Source: CAVQRC01 sp963715045 (GTDB lineage Bacteria > Planctomycetota > Planctomycetia > Pirellulales > Lacipirellulaceae). From it: DNA of 64,000 nucleotides. The position numbers and the translations under genes were made by a program. Below are positions 60,430-64,000 of the stretch, piece by piece (position 1 is the stretch's first letter; each line of letters opens with the position of its first letter). The stretch spans positions 186,001 to 250,000 of the forward strand of contig CAVQRC010000039.1 in the NCBI GenBank assembly GCA_963715045.1, given 5' to 3'. A model generated the notes under the pieces. The model did not search any database and had not been told where the DNA came from. It was given only the letters and a program-made list of their open reading frames with translations.

Positions 60430-61854
60430 CTACTCCGCCCACTGCAGCGAATACAGGTCGGCGTCCCGCATCACGAATCGCAAGCGGATCGGCCGGCCGG
60501 CGAGATCGCCCGGTTCCGCACCCGACCAGGCAACCGTGCGTTCGATCTCGTCGCCAATGATTTCAGGGCAATCGGCCAGTGTGAAGCCCTCGATCGGCTC
60601 GCCGGTGGGAGTCTGAATCTCTACCTGCAATCCGCCCGCCGCAGAACTTGCATAATTGATCACGAGCCGCGTGCCCGTGAACGTGAACGGCTTCGTGACG
60701 AACTCGCCTCCGGCGTAGGGGGCGTTGATGCTCACAAACCCGTCGGGCCGAAGCGTATAGCGGCGGAGGTGGCTCGACGGATATCCCGATTGGTGCTTCA
60801 CATAGAGCGACAACTCGTCGTTGGCCGTCTGGATGATCCCGCGGGCGGCGTAGTTGGATCGCGACGTCCAGTTGCGGAGATCGCGGCCGGGTCGGACGAA
60901 GGCCTCCATGAAGGTCCGGCTGAAGTCTGCTCCACCCCGGGCCGAAGTCAACACGATGTCCGTGCAATCGTTGGCGTAGTTCCATTCGCTGGGGGTGCCG
61001 ATTCGCCTGGCCTGCTGTTCGGTGATCACGCGGCGGCCCGGAAGGAAGCGCGTCGGCAGGCCGAGGTAGATGTGCGGTGCGCGGAGATAGGGCTCGGTCT
61101 GGTTCGTATACAGGTGCTCCCGCGGTTGCCCGTCGAGTTCCAGGTCGACCGGTTCCGCCCAGTGAATGAAATCGTCGGACGTGGTTCGAGCGATCCATCG
61201 CATCCCGTCGCGGAATACGCGGAAGTAACACACGTACTGCTGTTCGCTTGCGGACCAGAATGCATTGTTCTGGGAGTCGAACGCGCCCTTGGTGATCACC
61301 GGTTCGTCGCGTAACTGCGTCCACTTCAGGCCGTCGGGCGAGACGAACGCCAGCAACCCCGGTTGACCTGTTCCGCCGAGCGCTTTGTAACGCTGGGCGG
61401 GATCACAATCTGGGTTGGTGTCGATAAACGGAGCCAGATTGTGGCAGCCGCGATTGCGGGCGAGCACAACGTTGTTGTCCTTGTTGCCTCGAACTTCATA
61501 GAGGCCCAGGCTGGGCCGCTGCCAGTGAATCCCGTCCGCGCTTTCCGCAACGCAGGTGACTTCGGTGTCGAGATCGTGTTTGGCCTCGGGCATCCCCCGA
61601 TAGTAGAAGCGAAACCGATCCCCGTCCTTGAGGATCGTCTCGTAGCCGCTGTAAATTCCTTCCCAGGGGCGGTCGAACCGGAACACGATTTCCTGCGGTT
61701 GCGGCGGGTGGAGTTCGAGTCGTGTACCCGCGAGCGTGTCGATCAGTAAATCATCCACGAACAGTTCTCGCCGCGTACCGAGGTCGAGTGGCTCGGCGGC
61801 GGCGGGTGGAGTGAAGATGAGTAGACAGAAGAGCACCGCTAGTGGGCGTAACAT
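60430..61854 (-). CDS. Secreted glycosidase-like five-bladed propeller protein
   Basis: 474 residues, intact. Signal peptide MLRPLAVLFCLLIFTPPAAA from ATG 61854; the frame is open another 22 codons. After it, LDLGTRRELFVDDLLID is the usual start of planctomycete glycosyl-hydrolase-like proteins related to GH32/GH43/GH130 propellers. Further propeller words are YYRGMPEAKHDLDTEVTCVAESADGIHWQRPSLG, NNVVLARN, LLAFVSPDGLKWTQL and FSRTFMEAFVRPGRDLRNW. Catalytic acidic residues cannot be assigned with certainty. A polysaccharide substrate is inferred. It lies upstream of the dehydrogenase-cytochrome gene in the same direction. Confidence 0.8.
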   Translation of the reverse strand: MLRPLAVLFCLLIFTPPAAAEPLDLGTRRELFVDDLLIDTLAGTRLELHPPQPQEIVFRFDRPWEGIYSGYETILKDGDRFRFYYRGMPEAKHDLDTEVTCVAESADGIHWQRPSLGLYEVRGNKDNNVVLARNRGCHNLAPFIDTNPDCDPAQRYKALGGTGQPGLLAFVSPDGLKWTQLRDEPVITKGAFDSQNNAFWSASEQQYVCYFRVFRDGMRWIARTTSDDFIHWAEPVDLELDGQPREHLYTNQTEPYLRAPHIYLGLPTRFLPGRRVITEQQARRIGTPSEWNYANDCTDIVLTSARGGADFSRTFMEAFVRPGRDLRNWTSRSNYAARGIIQTANDELSLYVKHQSGYPSSHLRRYTLRPDGFVSINAPYAGGEFVTKPFTFTGTRLVINYASSAAGGLQVEIQTPTGEPIEGFTLADCPEIIGDEIERTVAWSGAEPGDLAGRPIRLRFVMRDADLYSLQWAE

Positions 61855-62027
61855 GCGGATCGCTGGGGTCTTGGGATGATCTGATCGGGTTCGCAGGACG
61901 CGATCCCGGGGTACCGCCAAACTGTGGTCCTACCCTGGGCCGGTTTGCAACCGTACATCACTGAGCTTCAGGACACCAGTTGACCGGCGTTTTGATGGGG
62001 GCCACTCTGAAAAGTGACCCACCGTGG

Positions 62028-62564
62028 GTGACACTCGCCGAGTGTCACGGATCCCGCGAGCTGCATTGGCCATCGAGACGGCGAGCGAGCCAGGTCGACG
62101 GCCAGATTCATGCTGCGTTTGGCTGGCCTCGGCGTGTCGTGGCTTTCGTCACTTTCGGCGAAAGTGACCCACGGTGTCACGGATCCCGCGAGCTGCATTG
62201 GCCATCGAGACGGCGGGCGAACCAGGTCGACGGCCTGATTCATGCTGCGTTTGGCTGGCCTCGGCGTGTCGTGGCTTCGGTCACTTTCGGCGAAAGTGAC
62301 CCACGGTGTCACGGATCCCACGAGTTGCATCGGCCACCGAGACGGCGAGCGAGCCAGGTCGACGGCCAGATTCATGCTGCGTTTGGCTGGCCTCGGCGTG
62401 TCGTGGCTTCCGTCACTTTCGGCGAAAGTGACCCACGGTGTCACGGATCCCACGAGTTGCATCGGCCACCGAGACGGCGAGCGAACCAGGTCGACGGCCT
62501 GATTCGTGCTGCGTTCGGCTGGCCTTGGCCTTTCGTGGCTTCCGACACTTTCGGCGAAAGTGAC
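62028..62564. repeat. Palindrome array D (five palindromes)
   Basis: Palindromes start at 62028 (GTGACACTCG type), 62148, 62280, 62412 (GTCACTTTCG type) and 62544 (one mismatch). The spacing is 120 then 132 bases three times. Spacers carry gcattggccatcgagacgg and cgagccaggtcgacggcc words, a relative of the spacers in arrays A and C. The last palindrome ends four bases from the stop codon of the metallopeptidase gene on the minus strand. Confidence 0.95.
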
Positions 62565-62568
62565 CCAC

Positions 62569-63249
62569 TTATTCGTCGCTACCCAGGCCGCCGAAGCGGA
62601 ACAAGAAATAGGCCAGCGTAAGGACCGACTGCAGCGTCCCGGCGACGTACGTCCAGGCCGCCGCGTTGAGAACTTTGCTCACGTATTGCTGCTCGGGCCA
62701 ACTCACGATCCCGAGCGTCGCAAGTTGCTCCTTGGCCCGCTTGCTGGCGTCGAATTCTACCGGCAGGTTGACGAGTTGGAAAAACACCACGCATGAGAAC
62801 GCAATGATCCCGGCCCAGACCAGCGTCTGGGAGAGAAACAGGCCCGCCATGATCAGGATCCAGCTGATGCCGCTGCCGAAACTGGCCGCCGGCACCGCCG
62901 CGTTGCGAATCGTCAGCGGCAGGTAGTTTCGTGCATCCTGGAGGGCATGGCCCGCTTCATGGGCCGCGACTCCCACCGCCGCCATCGAGTCGCTTCCGTA
63001 GACTTGCGGGCTCAATCGCAGCACCTTGTGGTGGGGGTCGTAGTGATCCGACAAGAATCCCTGCACCGGTTCGATCGCGACCTGCTGCAGACCGGCCGAG
63101 TCGAGCACCATGCGGGCGGCCTGGGCGCCACTCATCGGGGCCCGCTTTTCGGACGCCTCGGCAAAGGTCGACTTGACGCGGGCCTGGGCCCACAGGCCCA
63201 GGATGATCGCGGGGGCGAGAAACAGAAAATACAGGGGGTCAAAAAACAT
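62569..63249 (-). CDS. Neutral zinc metallopeptidase, YugP type
   Basis: 226 residues from ATG 63249 (MFFDPLYFLFLAPAIILGLWAQARVKSTF). The zinc site HEAGH is at 97-101 in VAAHEAGHALQDA, and DHYDPHHKVLRLSPQVY (68-84) is the conserved stretch before it. Membrane helices lie at about 5-22, 120-140, 145-165 and 200-220. This is the membrane-embedded YugP (peptidase M48-like) family; its substrate is unknown. Stop codon TAA abuts palindrome array D, which may serve as its 3' hairpin. Confidence 0.9.
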   Translation of the reverse strand: MFFDPLYFLFLAPAIILGLWAQARVKSTFAEASEKRAPMSGAQAARMVLDSAGLQQVAIEPVQGFLSDHYDPHHKVLRLSPQVYGSDSMAAVGVAAHEAGHALQDARNYLPLTIRNAAVPAASFGSGISWILIMAGLFLSQTLVWAGIIAFSCVVFFQLVNLPVEFDASKRAKEQLATLGIVSWPEQQYVSKVLNAAAWTYVAGTLQSVLTLAYFLFRFGGLGSDE

Positions 63250-63385
63250 CTTTCGTCTTTGTGTTGATGGTTGCAGTGGTCGAATTGACACCGAGCCCAA
63301 TTGCCGACCGCAGCGTGTCAATCGTTAGCTGAAACAACAGCCGATCTGCATTGTTCGCTCACGGTCCCGGCCGGACCAGCCTCGT

Positions 63386-64000
63386 CTATACGATAGAAAC
63401 AGCCGACTGTTCGGCCATGTCGGGGATCGCCGCGGCCAGGACTTCCTCGATCCGCCCCGCGAACGTGAACTTCATCTCATCGCGGACGTGCTCGGGAAGT
63501 TCGGCGAGATCTTTCTCGTTGTCCTTGGGAAGGATCACGCGGCGAAGACCCGCACGATGGGCGGCCAGTACTTTCTCTTTGATTCCTCCCACCGGCAAGA
63601 CCAATCCGCTGAGCGTGATCTCGCCCGTCATGGCCGTATCGCTTCGCGCCGAATGGTGCGAAAACAGCGACGCCAGCGCGGTGACCATCGTCACTCCGGC
63701 CGACGGGCCATCTTTCGGCACGGCTCCCGAAGGAACGTGAATGTGGACGCTTGCCTGCGTGATGCGTTCTTTGTCGATCCCGAACTGGGGTGCCATCGAA
63801 ATCAGGTAGCTGCGGGCGGCCCGTGCCGACTCCTTCATTACCCGGCCCAGGTGACCGGTCAGTGTAAGTCGTCCCCGCCGGTCGAGTTCAGCCGCCTCGA
63901 TGTACAGCACGTCCCCGCCCGCCGCCGTCCAGGCCAGCCCCGCGGCCACGCCGGGGCGAAGTTTCTGACGTGCCTTCTCGGGCATAAAGCGTTCAGGTCC
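63386..64000 (-). CDS. lon: ATP-dependent Lon protease, C-terminal proteolytic domain (5' part outside window)
   Basis: Open to the window edge; encodes the last ~204 residues. GPERFMPEKARQKLRPGVAAGLAWTAAGGDVLYIEA opens the Lon proteolytic domain; the catalytic Ser is in PKDGPSAGVTM and the catalytic Lys in GIKEKVLAAHRAG. The end is EEVLAAAIPDMAEQSAVSIV. Lon degrades misfolded and some regulatory proteins in the cytoplasm. The ATPase domain must be to the right of the window. Confidence 0.95.
   Translation of the reverse strand, partial: GPERFMPEKARQKLRPGVAAGLAWTAAGGDVLYIEAAELDRRGRLTLTGHLGRVMKESARAARSYLISMAPQFGIDKERITQASVHIHVPSGAVPKDGPSAGVTMVTALASLFSHHSARSDTAMTGEITLSGLVLPVGGIKEKVLAAHRAGLRRVILPKDNEKDLAELPEHVRDEMKFTFAGRIEEVLAAAIPDMAEQSAVSIV

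Noticed and set aside
1..64000. tRNA or rRNA genes
   Set aside because: No cloverleaf-like or rRNA-like sequence was noticed on either strand; a covariance search would be needed to be certain.

Overview
The window comes from a high-GC planctomycete, most likely of the Pirellula/Blastopirellula type. The marker families agree on this: a paired DUF1549/DUF1553 (PSCyt) cytochrome and DUF1501 protein, a DUF1559 prepilin with an H-x9-DG end, a LEPR-XLL secretion leader, PEP-CTERM proteins with dockerin-like EF-hand pairs, a membrane-bound-dehydrogenase/HEAT/cytochrome c protein with a DUF6807 (PmoA-like) N-terminus, and a CPXCG cysteine-rich protein. No tRNA, rRNA, CRISPR array, integrase or transposase was recognised.

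Layout. 1-8613 (minus strand) is a type IV pilus/type II secretion assembly operon: pilO-like (cut by the window edge), pilN, pilM, gspF/pilC and gspE/pilB. Upstream of these in the same direction lie a STAS protein, a PAS histidine kinase, a CheY-like receiver and a major pseudopilin, with a strong hairpin after the pilin. 9028-17060 (plus strand) holds an HD-GYP protein, a small membrane protein, four minor-pilin genes (H-, J-, I- and K/X-like; the J-like one is greatly enlarged by tandem extracellular domains) and a GGDEF diguanylate cyclase. An MshEN-type N-terminus on the motor ATPase, the cyclase and the HD-GYP protein suggest cyclic-di-GMP control of the machine. A seven-copy 160-bp tandem repeat (17041-18165) separates this block from the rest.

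18174-23042 carries single housekeeping or signalling genes (TrkA-C membrane protein, FHA protein, serine acetyltransferase, YqgE/AlgH). 23043-40864 is a region of very large secreted or periplasmic proteins: a LEPR-XLL/RTX/G8/beta-helix giant, a propeller protein, a PEP-CTERM protein, a Tat-exported protein of unknown function, and the DUF1553/DUF1501 pair. A DNA alkylation repair homologue sits among them. 41127-48566 has a DUF1559/lipoprotein pair, an HD hydrolase of the ppGpp type, and a three-gene ABC exporter/AttH-like operon. 48918-64000 has an ATP-dependent DNA ligase, a five-heme fusion protein, a second PEP-CTERM protein, the DUF6807-dehydrogenase-cytochrome protein, a glycosidase-like secreted protein, a zinc metallopeptidase and the C-terminal part of a Lon protease.

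Two things dominate beyond the genes. First, a family of 21-bp palindromes with compensatory base changes occurs in four intergenic arrays that abut gene 3' ends. Second, about eighteen otherwise recognisable genes are interrupted by single-base frameshifts, several at short G or C runs, which looks more like assembly indels than natural decay. Coordinates of such genes are given for the whole inferred gene.
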